Source: JAAOIF01 sp965217125
Lineage (GTDB): Bacteria > Pseudomonadota > Gammaproteobacteria > PS1 > Pseudothioglobaceae
Assembly: GCA_965217125.1 (NCBI GenBank)
Contig: OZ244244.1
Coordinates: 1,798,001-1,862,000 of the forward strand
Direction of reading: 5' to 3'
DNA: 64,000 nucleotides
Position numbers and translations under genes: made by a program. Every line of letters begins with the position of its first letter. The stretch's first letter is position 1. This document shows positions 43,165-52,267 of the stretch, one piece after another. A model generated the notes under the pieces. That model had not been told where the DNA came from. It ran no database searches and was given only the letters and a program-made list of their open reading frames with translations.

Positions 43165-43518
43165 ATGATTTTTGGTAATATAGATAACATACCAAAAATT
43201 CAATTAGCCATCATTATAATTGTGGCTGCTTATTTTTTCACATTAGGTGTATGGCTCTCAGCAATCTATGGGGGATTCATCAGTTTGGTTAATACTGGGC
43301 TGATTAACAGGCACACAAACAAACAAAAGAAAGCATTGACAATGAGCGCCCAAGCAAGTGTTGGGATGATGGTTATCAGTGTGATAATGCGCATGATATT
43401 ATTGTTAGTCTTAACTTTAATCGGTCTTATTGTTTTAAAGTTAAGCGCAGGTGCGTTGATTGTGAGTTTGGTTTTAGGATTAATTGGGTTTTTAATGGAT
43501 AAGGTTTTGCAAAAATAA
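43165..43518 (+). CDS. atpI: ATP synthase subunit I
   Basis: A 117-residue protein with four hydrophobic segments, in the first position of the operon as expected for AtpI. Start ATG at 43165 is used because GAGG lies just before it; a GTG at 43156 would place the ribosome binding site inside the gene. AtpI is an assembly factor for the c-ring and varies greatly in sequence, so position is the main evidence. Its stop overlaps the atpB start. Confidence 0.8.
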   Translation: MIFGNIDNIPKIQLAIIIIVAAYFFTLGVWLSAIYGGFISLVNTGLINRHTNKQKKALTMSAQASVGMMVISVIMRMILLLVLTLIGLIVLKLSAGALIVSLVLGLIGFLMDKVLQK

Positions 43519-44393
43519 TGTCAGCTAATCAACTTATCGCTTCTGGCGACTATATCAAGCACCACTTGCAGAATTTGACTTATGGTCAAAATCCTGATAC
43601 TGGTGTTTGGGGTTTGGCACATACAGCACAAGAGGCAAAAGACATGGGTTTTATGGCAGTGCATTTAGACACGCTGGGGGTTTCGTTTGTTTTAGGTTCG
43701 CTTTTTTTATGGCTTTTTTATCGTGTGGGCAAAACAATGACTACCGACACACCGTCGGGTATTCAAAATTTTATTGAGAGTGTGGTTGATTTTATTGAGG
43801 AAAATGTTCGTGGCTCATTTAACGGCAAAAATCCATTGGTCGCACCTTTGGCATTGACCGTGTTTATCTGGATTATACTAATGAACACTATGGACTTGGT
43901 GCCAGTTGATTGGTTGCCAGAACTTGCTAAAAAAATTGGCAGTTTGTTTGGCGCTGACCCACATCATGTATTTTTTAAGGTGGTGCCCACCACAGACCCA
44001 AATGCAACTTTTGGTTTAGCACTTGGTGTTTTCTTGTTAATGTTGTATTATAGTATTAAGATTAAGGGTTTTGGCGGATTTACGGCTGAGTTAATTTTGC
44101 ACCCCTTTGAATCAAAAAATATTTTTATTAAGCTTTTGTTAATCCCGGCTAACTTTTTCTTAGAGGCTGTGTCTTTAGTTGCCAAACCTATTTCGCATTC
44201 TTTGCGGTTGTTTGGCAATATGTATGCCGGTGAGATGATTTTTATTTTAATTGCCTTATTGCCGTTTTGGATTCAGTGGAGTTTGTCTCTACCGTGGGCG
44301 ATTTTTCATATTTTAATCGTGCTGTTGCAGGCGTTTATTTTTATGACTTTGGTGATTGTGTATATGGATATGGCGCATCAAAAAGCGCATTAA
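43518..44393 (+). CDS. atpB: F0F1 ATP synthase subunit a
   Basis: A 291-residue membrane protein. The half-channel helix has SHSLRLFGNMYAGEM with the essential arginine, and the N-terminal region is longer than in E. coli (271). IHFLIVLLQAFIFMTL-like ending (PWAIFHILIVLLQAFIF) is the last helix with the conserved Gln. It forms the proton path with the c-ring. It follows atpI with shared bases. Confidence 0.97.
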   Translation: MSANQLIASGDYIKHHLQNLTYGQNPDTGVWGLAHTAQEAKDMGFMAVHLDTLGVSFVLGSLFLWLFYRVGKTMTTDTPSGIQNFIESVVDFIEENVRGSFNGKNPLVAPLALTVFIWIILMNTMDLVPVDWLPELAKKIGSLFGADPHHVFFKVVPTTDPNATFGLALGVFLLMLYYSIKIKGFGGFTAELILHPFESKNIFIKLLLIPANFFLEAVSLVAKPISHSLRLFGNMYAGEMIFILIALLPFWIQWSLSLPWAIFHILIVLLQAFIFMTLVIVYMDMAHQKAH

Positions 44394-44417
44394 TTTTTTT
44401 ATAAATAGGAGTAAGAA

Positions 44418-44657
44418 ATGACAGAAGTACAAGCAACATTATTTTTAGCAGGCTCGGTTTTAATGGGTCTGGGCGCACTTGGTGCGGCAGTTGGTATTGG
44501 TATCTTGGGTGCAAGATTTTTAGAAGGCGCAGCCAGGCAGCCAGAGCTAATTCCTATGCTTAGAACACAAATGTTTATTGTGATGGGCTTAGTTGATGCG
44601 GTGCCGATGATTGCAGTAGGTATATCAATGTATATTTTATTTGCGGTTGCTGGTTAA
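44418..44657 (+). CDS. atpE: F0F1 ATP synthase subunit c
   Basis: A 79-residue hairpin of two helices. The first has GLGALGAAVGIGILGARFLE with the glycine-rich packing face, the polar loop is ARQPEL, and the second has the proton-carrying Asp60 in GLVDAVPMI. The ligand pattern is the H+ type; the Na+-binding signature is absent. A GGAG precedes the ATG. Confidence 0.97.
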   Translation: MTEVQATLFLAGSVLMGLGALGAAVGIGILGARFLEGAARQPELIPMLRTQMFIVMGLVDAVPMIAVGISMYILFAVAG

Positions 44658-44691
44658 ATTATTTTTTTTATTTGGAAGCGAGAATTAAACA

Positions 44692-45162
44692 ATGAATATT
44701 AATTTGACGATGATTGGCCAGTTAATTATGTTCGCCATGTTTACTTGGTTTTGTATGAGGTTTGTTTGGCCGCCAATTGTTGCTGCTATGGAAGAGCGTA
44801 AAAAGCGCATCGAAAGTGGTTTAATTGCAGCAGAACGCGGCCTGTCAGAGCATAAAGAGGCACAACAAAAAGCGCAAGAAATGCTAAACCAGTCTAAGGA
44901 TCAGGCGGCTGAGATTATTGCCAATGCTGGCAGACAAGCAACTACTATGGTCGAAAATGCTAAAGACACGGCTTCACAAGAGGCAGACAAAATCAAAGTA
45001 AATGCCCAAGCCGAGATTGAGCAAGAAGCCAATCGCGCCCGCAATGAGCTTAAAGATCAGGTGTCTGCTTTAGTTATGCGCGGGGTAAATTCGGTATTGG
45101 CTAAAGAGGTTGATGCAAAAACCCATCAAGATATGCTGGGTAAGTTATCGCAGACTTTATAA
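44692..45162 (+). CDS. atpF: F0F1 ATP synthase subunit b
   Basis: A 156-residue protein with one N-terminal membrane helix (about 5-26) and a long charged coiled coil, same length as in E. coli. MEERKKRIESGL marks the start of the stalk. It forms the peripheral stator as a dimer. Confidence 0.97.
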   Translation: MNINLTMIGQLIMFAMFTWFCMRFVWPPIVAAMEERKKRIESGLIAAERGLSEHKEAQQKAQEMLNQSKDQAAEIIANAGRQATTMVENAKDTASQEADKIKVNAQAEIEQEANRARNELKDQVSALVMRGVNSVLAKEVDAKTHQDMLGKLSQTL

Positions 45163-45175
45163 GGCTGATTAAATA

Positions 45176-45724
45176 ATGGAATTAAGCACAATCGCCAAAC
45201 CTTATGCCAATGCAATTTTTGAAATTGCTGAGCAAAACCAGTCGCATTCAAGCTGGAAAAGCCTTTTAGAGGCTGGCGCACAATTGGCAAATGATGAGGA
45301 AATGCAGGTATTTATTGCCGCGCCAAGTATTACTAAAGCCAAAAAAGCACAAGTAATTACGGCATTGTTTAGCTCAGTGTTAGGCGGACGGTTAAACGCG
45401 CAAGAAAACGCGTTTGTGGGTTTGTTGTTTGAAAATAATCGCATCAATGCACTGACAAGTATATTGGCGTTGTTTGATGATATGGTGAATCGCGCTAGTG
45501 ATTCCAAAACATTTGATGTTATTAGTGCTTATCAGTTAAGTGGCATCGAAGAAAAACAAATTGCCAGTTATTTATCTGATAAATACAGTGCAACAGTAAG
45601 TATTGACACCAAAATAGATAAAAGTTTGGTTGGTGGCATAGTGGTTAAAGAAGGTGACAAAGTGATTGACTTGTCGATTAAGGCCAGAGTAGATGAGCTG
45701 GGCTTATGCCTGTCAATCAATTAA
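45176..45724 (+). CDS. atpH: F0F1 ATP synthase subunit delta
   Basis: A 182-residue protein, normal length. It starts ELSTIAKPYANAIFEIA, the usual OSCP/delta N-terminus, and ends with the signature VGGIVVKEGDKVIDLSIKA. It links the peripheral stalk to the top of F1. Confidence 0.96.
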   Translation: MELSTIAKPYANAIFEIAEQNQSHSSWKSLLEAGAQLANDEEMQVFIAAPSITKAKKAQVITALFSSVLGGRLNAQENAFVGLLFENNRINALTSILALFDDMVNRASDSKTFDVISAYQLSGIEEKQIASYLSDKYSATVSIDTKIDKSLVGGIVVKEGDKVIDLSIKARVDELGLCLSIN

Positions 45725-45752
45725 CTAATTTATTTTATTAAGAGGAAGAGTT

Positions 45753-47294
45753 ATGCAATTAAACGCCAGTGAGATTAGTGATTTAATTAAAAAACAGATA
45801 GAAGGCTTTGATTTTACAGTCCAAGCACGCACACAAGGCACAGTTATCAGTATCAGCGATGGTATTGTGCGTATTCACGGGCTAGCAGATGTGCAATTTG
45901 GTGAAATGCTTGAGTTCCCCGGCAATGCCTTTGGCATGGCGCTAAACTTAGAACAGGATTCAGTGGGTGCAGTAGTATTAGGTGATTACTTACATATTTC
46001 CCAAGGCGATACGGTTAAGTGCACCAATCGTTTGATGGAAGTGCCAGTTGGTGAGCCGATGATGGGGCGAGTTGTTAATCCGCTCGGTAAGGCGATTGAT
46101 GGCAGAGGCGATATTGACGCCAAAGATACTCGCCCCTTAGAAGTTGTTGCGCCAGGGGTGATTGACCGTCAATCAGTTGACCAGCCAATTCAAACAGGGG
46201 TGAAAGCGATTGATGCTATGGTGCCAATTGGTCGCGGTCAACGCGAATTGATTATTGGCGACCGCCAAACTGGCAAAACTGCCGTTGCGGTTGACGCCAT
46301 TATTAACCAAAAAGACACCGGTGTTAAATGCGTGTATGTAGCTGTTGGTCAAAAAGATTCTTCAGTTGCAGCGGTTGTGCACAAACTACAAGAGCATGGC
46401 GCTATGGAAAATACTGTTGTGGTTTCAGCCGGTGCTTCTGATTCAGCGGCGTTGCAATATATTGCCCCTTATGCCGGCTGCGCGATGGGCGAATATTTCC
46501 GTGACCGCGGCGAAGATGCACTTATTGTGTATGATGATTTAACTAAGCAAGCCTGGGCCTATCGTGAAGTATCATTATTATTAAAACGCCCACCAGGACG
46601 CGAAGCTTATCCGGGTGATGTTTTTTACTTACACTCTCGTTTGCTTGAGCGCGCCTCACGCGTGAATGCAGATTATGTAGAACAATTAACCAATGGCGAA
46701 GTCAAGGGTCAAACCGGCTCATTAACTGCATTACCAATTATTGAAACCCAAGGCGGCGATGTATCTGCCTTTGTTCCAACTAATGTGATTTCTATTACCG
46801 ATGGGCAGATTTTCTTAGAAACTGATTTATTCAACGCCGGTATTCGTCCAGCGATTAATGCCGGTTTATCAGTGTCTAGAGTTGGCGGCGCGGCACAAAC
46901 CAATATTATTAAGAAACTCGGTGGCGGTATTCGTCTTGACTTAGCACAGTATCGTGAGTTGGCAGCGTTTGCTCAATTTGCCTCAGATTTAGACGCAGAA
47001 ACTAAAGCGCAAATTGACCGCGGGCAACGAGTTACTGAGTTAATGAAGCAAAATCAATATACACCGTTGTCAGTGGCAGAAATGGCAACATCTTTATTTG
47101 CTGCTAATTCAGGTTCGTTGGACGATATTGAGGTTAATAAAGTGGTTGATTTTGAAGCCGCATTGATTGCTTATATGAACGCTAATCAAGCGCCGCTTAT
47201 TGAAAAAATCAATCAAACTGGTGATTATAACGATGACATTGCTGCTGAGTTACAAGTAGCGATTGACGATTTTAAAGCAAATCATACTTGGTAA
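45753..47294 (+). CDS. atpA: F0F1 ATP synthase subunit alpha
   Basis: A 513-residue subunit identical in length to the E. coli protein. P-loop GDRQTGKTAV (about residue 170); AQYRELAAFAQFASDLD near 385; alpha/beta signature in PAINAGLSVSRVG. AGGAAG precedes the ATG. Structural and non-catalytic nucleotide-binding subunit of F1. Confidence 0.98.
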   Translation: MQLNASEISDLIKKQIEGFDFTVQARTQGTVISISDGIVRIHGLADVQFGEMLEFPGNAFGMALNLEQDSVGAVVLGDYLHISQGDTVKCTNRLMEVPVGEPMMGRVVNPLGKAIDGRGDIDAKDTRPLEVVAPGVIDRQSVDQPIQTGVKAIDAMVPIGRGQRELIIGDRQTGKTAVAVDAIINQKDTGVKCVYVAVGQKDSSVAAVVHKLQEHGAMENTVVVSAGASDSAALQYIAPYAGCAMGEYFRDRGEDALIVYDDLTKQAWAYREVSLLLKRPPGREAYPGDVFYLHSRLLERASRVNADYVEQLTNGEVKGQTGSLTALPIIETQGGDVSAFVPTNVISITDGQIFLETDLFNAGIRPAINAGLSVSRVGGAAQTNIIKKLGGGIRLDLAQYRELAAFAQFASDLDAETKAQIDRGQRVTELMKQNQYTPLSVAEMATSLFAANSGSLDDIEVNKVVDFEAALIAYMNANQAPLIEKINQTGDYNDDIAAELQVAIDDFKANHTW

Positions 47295-47308
47295 AACGCG
47301 AATAAATT

Positions 47309-48172
47309 ATGGCAGCAGGCAAGGAAATTAGAACCCAAATCGCGAGTATTAAAAATACTCAGAAGATTACTTCCGCTATGGAAATGGTGGCAGCATCTAA
47401 GATGAAAAAAGCCCAAGATAGAATGCTGGCTTCGCGCCCTTATTGCGATAAAATCTTGCAAGTAATTGGGCATTTGACCTATGCGCATTCTGAGTTTGAA
47501 CACCCTTATATGAAAGAGGCGGGCGATATTGAGCGCGTTGGGATTATTATTATTTCAAGCGATAGAGGGCTGTGTGGCGGTCTCAATACCAATTTATTCA
47601 GAAGCACATTAAAACAAATAGTGGATTATCAAGCCCACAATGTTGCTATAGATATTTGCACTATTGGCAAAAAAGCCAATTCATTTTTTAAAAATTCTGG
47701 GCTTGAAATCAAAGCGGTTTTGACTGATTTGGGCGACACCCCACATTTTGATGATTTATTAGGCACAGTTAAAGTGATGTTAGATGCCTATGATGCGGGC
47801 GAAATTCAGCAGCTATTTGTGGCTTATAATAAGTTTGAGAACACCATGACCCAAGCGCCCACATTAACCCAATTAATACCAATGGTTGCGGGTCAGGCGG
47901 AAAATATGCAACATCATTGGGATTATATTTACGAGCCTGATGCACAAGTGGCGTTAGAAGCGTTATTAGTGCGTTATATCGAGGCATTGGTGTATCAAGG
48001 TTTGGTTGAAAATATTGCTTGTGAACAATCATCGCGTATGATTGCCATGAAAAGCGCAACTGACAATGCAGGCGATATGGTGAAAGATTTAGAATTGGTC
48101 TACAACAAAGCCAGACAAGCGGCAATTACTCAGGAAATTTCTGAGATTGTAAGCGGAGCTGCGGCGGTTTAG
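47309..48172 (+). CDS. atpG: F0F1 ATP synthase subunit gamma
   Basis: A 287-residue subunit. KEIRTQIASIKNTQKIT at the start, SSDRGLCGGLN near residue 80, and the C-terminal signature ITQEISEIVSGAAA. It is the rotor shaft inside the alpha/beta ring. Confidence 0.97.
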   Translation: MAAGKEIRTQIASIKNTQKITSAMEMVAASKMKKAQDRMLASRPYCDKILQVIGHLTYAHSEFEHPYMKEAGDIERVGIIIISSDRGLCGGLNTNLFRSTLKQIVDYQAHNVAIDICTIGKKANSFFKNSGLEIKAVLTDLGDTPHFDDLLGTVKVMLDAYDAGEIQQLFVAYNKFENTMTQAPTLTQLIPMVAGQAENMQHHWDYIYEPDAQVALEALLVRYIEALVYQGLVENIACEQSSRMIAMKSATDNAGDMVKDLELVYNKARQAAITQEISEIVSGAAAV

Positions 48173-48212
48173 AATTTAAAAAAAATAGAACTTAGCAAAA
48201 AAGGATGAAAAA

Positions 48213-49592
48213 ATGACAACAGGAAAAATTACACAAATTATTGGAGCGGTTATTGATGTTGAATTTCCAGCAGAGAGCGTTCCTAATATTTATAACGCTC
48301 TGAATGTTAGTGCAACAGGATTGACCTTAGAAGTCCAGCAACAGTTGGGCGATAATGTGGTTCGTGCAATTGCTATGGGCAGTTCACAAGGGCTTAAAAG
48401 AGGCTTAGAAGTTACTAATACTGGTGAGGCGATTAAAGTCCCGGTTGGCACTCAAACACTAGGGCGCATTATGAATGTGCTTGGTGAGCCAATTGATAAT
48501 GCTGGTGATATTGGGCAAGAAGTTGATTGGGCAATTCACCGCCCGGCTCCGAATTATGACGAATTAGCACCAGCAGCAGAGTTATTAGAAACTGGTATTA
48601 AGGTGATTGATTTAATCTGTCCATTCGCCAAAGGCGGTAAAGTTGGCTTGTTTGGTGGTGCTGGCGTGGGTAAAACCGTCAATATGATGGAGCTTATCCG
48701 TAATATTGCAATCGAGCATTCAGGTTATTCAGTATTTGCTGGCGTTGGTGAGCGCACCCGTGAGGGTAACGATTTTTACCATGAAATGAAAGAATCCAAT
48801 GTGCTTGACAAGGTGTCGTTGGTTTATGGACAAATGAATGAGCCGCCGGGCAACAGATTGCGCGTTGCTTTAACAGGCTTAACAATGGCTGAGTACTTCC
48901 GTGATGAAGGGCGCGATGTTTTATTGTTTATTGACAACATTTATCGCTACACTTTGGCGGGCACTGAAGTATCGGCATTATTGGGGCGTATGCCTTCAGC
49001 GGTAGGTTATCAACCAACGCTGGCTTCTGAGATGGGCGCATTACAAGAGCGTATTACTTCTACTAAAAAAGGCTCAATTACTTCAATCCAAGCAGTTTAT
49101 GTACCAGCAGATGATTTAACCGACCCGTCTCCAGCAACAACTTTTGCGCATTTGGATGCAACAGTAGTGCTTTCACGCCAAGTAGCAGAGTTAGGTATTT
49201 ATCCTGCGGTTGATCCGCTTGATTCAACCTCGCGTCAATTAGACCCACTGATTGTAGGTGAAGAGCACTACAATGTGGCGCGTGGCGTGCAAGGTGTTTT
49301 ACAACGCTATAAAGAGCTTAAAGACATTATTGCAATTTTGGGCATGGATGAATTGAGCGAAGAAGACAAACAATCGGTGTCTCGCGCTCGTAAGATTCAG
49401 CGTTTTTTATCGCAGCCATTCTTTGTGGCAGAAGTATTTACCGGCGCACCCGGCAAGTATGTCTCACTCAAAGACACCATTAGTGGTTTTAAAGCTATTC
49501 TTGACGGTGAAATGGACGACATACCAGAGCAGGCGTTCTACATGACCGGCTCCTTAGATGAGGTTCGTGAAAAAGCCGCGGAGAGTGCGTAA
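48213..49592 (+). CDS. atpD: F0F1 ATP synthase subunit beta
   Basis: A 459-residue catalytic subunit of E. coli-like length. P-loop GGAGVGKTV near residue 150, the catalytic region GVGERTREGND, and Walker B VLLFIDNIYRYT. A small oddity is YRYTLAGTE where most homologues have YRFTQAGSE. It carries the ATP-forming sites. Confidence 0.98.
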   Translation: MTTGKITQIIGAVIDVEFPAESVPNIYNALNVSATGLTLEVQQQLGDNVVRAIAMGSSQGLKRGLEVTNTGEAIKVPVGTQTLGRIMNVLGEPIDNAGDIGQEVDWAIHRPAPNYDELAPAAELLETGIKVIDLICPFAKGGKVGLFGGAGVGKTVNMMELIRNIAIEHSGYSVFAGVGERTREGNDFYHEMKESNVLDKVSLVYGQMNEPPGNRLRVALTGLTMAEYFRDEGRDVLLFIDNIYRYTLAGTEVSALLGRMPSAVGYQPTLASEMGALQERITSTKKGSITSIQAVYVPADDLTDPSPATTFAHLDATVVLSRQVAELGIYPAVDPLDSTSRQLDPLIVGEEHYNVARGVQGVLQRYKELKDIIAILGMDELSEEDKQSVSRARKIQRFLSQPFFVAEVFTGAPGKYVSLKDTISGFKAILDGEMDDIPEQAFYMTGSLDEVREKAAESA

Positions 49593-50009
49593 ATGTCAAG
49601 TATTTATGTTGATGTAGTTAGTGCGACCGAATCGCTTTATTCAGGCGAAGCACAGTGCGTATTTGCACCTGCATCAACAGGTGAATTGGGAATTTATCCC
49701 AAACATGTTGCTCTATTATCAACACTCAAGCCCGGCGAAGTTAGGGTGCAAACCGAAAAAGGCACAGAATCCATCTATGTTTCAGGCGGTATTGTTGAAG
49801 TGCAGCCTGATGTGGTTACCATTTTTTCCGATACCGCAATCAGAGTCCACGATTTAGACGAAGCCAAAGCCTTAGAAGCCAAACAACGCGCCGAAGAGAT
49901 GATGCGCGATGCACATAATGAGCATAACATTGTATCAACCCAAGCTGCTTTAGCCGAAGCCATGGCACAGTTACAGATGATTAGCAAAATGCGTGGTAAA
50001 AAAGTCTAA
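49593..50009 (+). CDS. atpC: F0F1 ATP synthase subunit epsilon
   Basis: A 138-residue subunit. N-terminal beta-sandwich (VFAPASTGELGIYPKHVALLS) and C-terminal helical hairpin rich in Ala, Glu and Met. It starts directly at the atpD stop. It inhibits ATP hydrolysis and couples gamma to the c-ring. Last gene of the operon. Confidence 0.96.
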   Translation: MSSIYVDVVSATESLYSGEAQCVFAPASTGELGIYPKHVALLSTLKPGEVRVQTEKGTESIYVSGGIVEVQPDVVTIFSDTAIRVHDLDEAKALEAKQRAEEMMRDAHNEHNIVSTQAALAEAMAQLQMISKMRGKKV

Positions 50010-50044
50010 TTTTTTATTTGAAGACCCGATATGCGATAAAAGTG

Positions 50045-50050
50045 TATAAT
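50045..50050 (+). promoter_or_regulatory. Promoter -10 candidate after atpC
   Basis: A perfect TATAAT 26 bases before the ATG at 50077. No good -35 at 16-18 bases; TTGAAG (50018-50023) is 21 bases away. Suggests separate expression of the two unknown genes that follow. Confidence 0.4.
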
Positions 50051-50076
50051 GCAAAATTAACATAAAAGTGATTAAT

Positions 50077-50583
50077 ATGGACGATTATAAAAATTCTATA
50101 GAGTTTTTTGCAAAAAATTCAGAGTCATTTGAATTTGAAAACAAGGGTCGGGAACACGCCGCTATTGTTTTGCAAAACATGCTGAAGTATTCAAAAACTG
50201 AATTTCTTATATTTTCTGGATGTCTTGACGGCGATGTTGCTGATAATGTTGAGTTTCTTTTTGAACTTGAAAAATATCTAGAATCTGGAAAAACTTTTAA
50301 ACTGTTGTTAGAGTCAGATATCAATTCTAACAAATCAGAAGCATTGAAACTTGTTGAGAAGCACAGCGCTGATAGCGATAATGTTAAAATCAAAATAGCA
50401 AGCGCTAGTTTTTTAGGGGAAATAAAGTCTCTATTTGAGGGTGAAATTTTGCATTTTTCAGTTGCAGATTCTAAGGCATTCAGATTAGAGACAGATAGAG
50501 AAGATTTTAAAGCAATCGGAAACTTTAATGATAGCATTCCATCTGAAGTATTGAAAGGTTTGTTTGATACAGAATTCCCTTAG
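50077..50583 (+). CDS. Hypothetical protein, first of an unknown gene pair
   Basis: A 168-residue soluble acidic protein (from ATG 50077; a GTG at 50068 is also in frame). EFLIFSGCLDGDVADNVEFL and FKLLLESDI give alternating strands and helices like the N-terminal half of phospholipase-D-type folds, but no HKD motif is present. I do not recognise a family. It is followed after 9 bases by a membrane protein gene in the same direction, and its AT content and codon use differ from the atp genes. The pair may be a small accessory system inserted after the ATP synthase operon. Confidence 0.6.
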   Translation: MDDYKNSIEFFAKNSESFEFENKGREHAAIVLQNMLKYSKTEFLIFSGCLDGDVADNVEFLFELEKYLESGKTFKLLLESDINSNKSEALKLVEKHSADSDNVKIKIASASFLGEIKSLFEGEILHFSVADSKAFRLETDREDFKAIGNFNDSIPSEVLKGLFDTEFP

Positions 50584-50592
50584 TCTGATTTT

Positions 50593-51213
50593 ATGTTTTT
50601 GCTTTCCGATTTTAATTCATTGTTTGAATTATCAGTTGCTCTAAATATCGCATACACATCTTTACCGCAATTATTACTGTCATTACAAGGCCTGTTTCTA
50701 AAGCGAGTGGAGGGGTCAAATATAAAAATCCAAAATGAGATACAAGTAATCAGAAATAAAATAACTGTTATTAAAGAAGAAGAACTGAGCGTTAAAGAAA
50801 GAAAGATTGTTGAACAGAGAATGGATATAGAGTTACGAGATATTACTGATAAAGGCAATAGTTTTATAGATAATCTTAAAAATAACCTCAATAAATTTTC
50901 AGAAAAAATTAGAGTATTATTTTTTGCAGTTAGTATTTTAAGTGTGGTGTTTTTATACATAGCGAGCATAGGTGTTACTGTGAGCGGCCTTGTTTTGCAT
51001 GGTATTTTTTTAGTTTGTTTAGCGCCTTTTGTAATTACACCTATTGTTTATGGAAGGATATCTTCAAGAATTAATAAAAAATTTGCCCAAGAGTTCGAAA
51101 AAAATATGGGAGATTTACAAGAAATTAAAGAACATCTTTCTGTTATTGAAAAAACACCTAGCTCAAAAATTTTTATTAGCAAACTTAACAAGCATAAAAA
51201 AATAGATAAATAA
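50593..51213 (+). CDS. Hypothetical membrane protein with coiled coil, second of an unknown pair
   Basis: A 206-residue protein. The first 30 residues are moderately hydrophobic; a charged coiled-coil region (about 40-105) contains many Glu, Lys and Ile. Two adjacent membrane helices follow at about 110-130 (VLFFAVSILSVVFLYIASIG) and 133-155 (VSGLVLHGIFLVCLAPFVIT), then a basic cytoplasmic tail. No family recognised. A soluble protein paired with a coiled-coil membrane protein is a layout often seen in defence or toxin pairs, but nothing here proves that. Confidence 0.6.
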   Translation: MFLLSDFNSLFELSVALNIAYTSLPQLLLSLQGLFLKRVEGSNIKIQNEIQVIRNKITVIKEEELSVKERKIVEQRMDIELRDITDKGNSFIDNLKNNLNKFSEKIRVLFFAVSILSVVFLYIASIGVTVSGLVLHGIFLVCLAPFVITPIVYGRISSRINKKFAQEFEKNMGDLQEIKEHLSVIEKTPSSKIFISKLNKHKKIDK

Positions 51214-51237
51214 GTTTTGTATTAAATAGCTTAACTA

Positions 51238-51459
51238 TTAGACTGTGTCTTTAGGCGCGCCCTCATCGCATTTTTTACAATTTAATTGATGACCTAATTT
51301 AGATTTTCTGCCTTGTGGTGTTATCGCCCAAACTCGATTTATCCATGGTGGATTGTGGCGGATGTGTTGGTAATGTCCGCATTCTAATTCTGCTACCCAG
51401 TCGTTTGCTTCGTCTTGATGGTAGTTAATAATTGCTTGTTTCACTAGGTTTTTACACAA
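51238..51459 (-). CDS. DUF3565 domain protein
   Basis: A 73-residue protein with the DUF3565 pattern: NYHQDEANDWVAELECGHYQ, HIRHNPPW and a C-terminal NCKKCDEGAPK with a CxxC pair. Function unknown; the cysteine and histidine pattern suggests metal binding. It overlaps the end of the methyltransferase gene by 16 bases, and such genes often neighbour DNA alkylation repair genes. Confidence 0.82.
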   Translation of the reverse strand: MCKNLVKQAIINYHQDEANDWVAELECGHYQHIRHNPPWINRVWAITPQGRKSKLGHQLNCKKCDEGAPKDTV

Positions 51460-51749
51460 CGCTTTTCAAAATCAACAATTTTATTGTTTTTCACCGAGAC
51501 GCCTTCCGCTTTAAGGCGTTGTGCTTTTATCTTAATACCCTGTGCAAAACCACCTAAATCGCCATTAGATTTAACCACACGATGGCAAGGCACTGCTGGG
51601 GCAAATGGGTTTTTATTCATGGCTGAACCGACTGCACGATGTGCATTTGCATGACCAATTAGTTTAGCCAAACCGCCATAAGTAATGACTTTGCCTGCCG
51701 GTACTTGATTTTTAAGTGTTTGGTAACATTGTTGTTGAAATTTGGTCAT
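51444..51749 (-). CDS. MGMT/Ogt-type methylated-DNA cysteine methyltransferase, single-domain
   Basis: A 101-residue protein made only of the C-terminal Ogt domain: VPAGKVITYGGLAKLIGHAN, HRAVGSAMNKNPFA and the active site VPCHRVVKSNGDLGG. The reactive cysteine is present, so repair activity is possible; alkyltransferase-like proteins would have Trp there. Full-length Ogt has about 170 residues. It overlaps kdsC by four bases. Confidence 0.85.
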   Translation of the reverse strand: MTKFQQQCYQTLKNQVPAGKVITYGGLAKLIGHANAHRAVGSAMNKNPFAPAVPCHRVVKSNGDLGGFAQGIKIKAQRLKAEGVSVKNNKIVDFEKRCVKT

Positions 51750-52267
51750 GTCAAATAAATACTCATCGCATCGTTAAACTTATTTTGCGCTTTTAGTAAT
51801 AAATCGCAAACCTCTCTTACTGCACCATGCCCGCCTATTTTGTCGGTGATTAAATCAGCTTGTTGTTTAACCAAGTCGTGGGCGTTTGCTGGGGCAATGG
51901 CAAAACCAGCCTTGTTCATTACTGGCAAATCAATTACATCATCGCCCATATATGCCACTTGCGTTTCCTCTAAACAGAGCTTTGTTAATAACTGGTTAAA
52001 TGCCACCATTTTATCATTTTGACCTTGATAAAAATGTTCAATATCTAAGTTTTGCATTCGATAACCTACACTTTTAGAGTTTCTGGCGGTGATAACTGCG
52101 GGCTCGATGCCATTTTCTTTTAGTAGTTTGATGCCCAAACCATCTAGCGAATTAAAGCGTTTAAACTCCAAACCTAAATCCGAATAATACAATCCACCAT
52201 CGGTCAAAACGCCATCTACATCAAAGATAATTAGTTTAATTTTTTTTGCTATGTCAGTTGTGTTCAT
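51746..52267 (-). CDS. kdsC: 3-deoxy-D-manno-octulosonate 8-phosphate phosphatase
   Basis: A 173-residue HAD phosphatase of the compact KdsC type. Motif I FDVDGVLTDG, motif II threonine in VITARNS, motif III lysine in QGQNDK, motif IV YMGDDVIDLPVM. It frees Kdo for lipopolysaccharide, so the organism makes LPS. It overlaps ampD by 14 bases. Confidence 0.93.
   Translation of the reverse strand: MNTTDIAKKIKLIIFDVDGVLTDGGLYYSDLGLEFKRFNSLDGLGIKLLKENGIEPAVITARNSKSVGYRMQNLDIEHFYQGQNDKMVAFNQLLTKLCLEETQVAYMGDDVIDLPVMNKAGFAIAPANAHDLVKQQADLITDKIGGHGAVREVCDLLLKAQNKFNDAMSIYLT

Noticed and set aside
50085..50537. 150-codon antisense ORF opposite the hypothetical gene at 50077-50583
   Set aside because: The plus-strand frame has the promoter and a downstream partner; the antisense frame is Ser-rich and unsupported.
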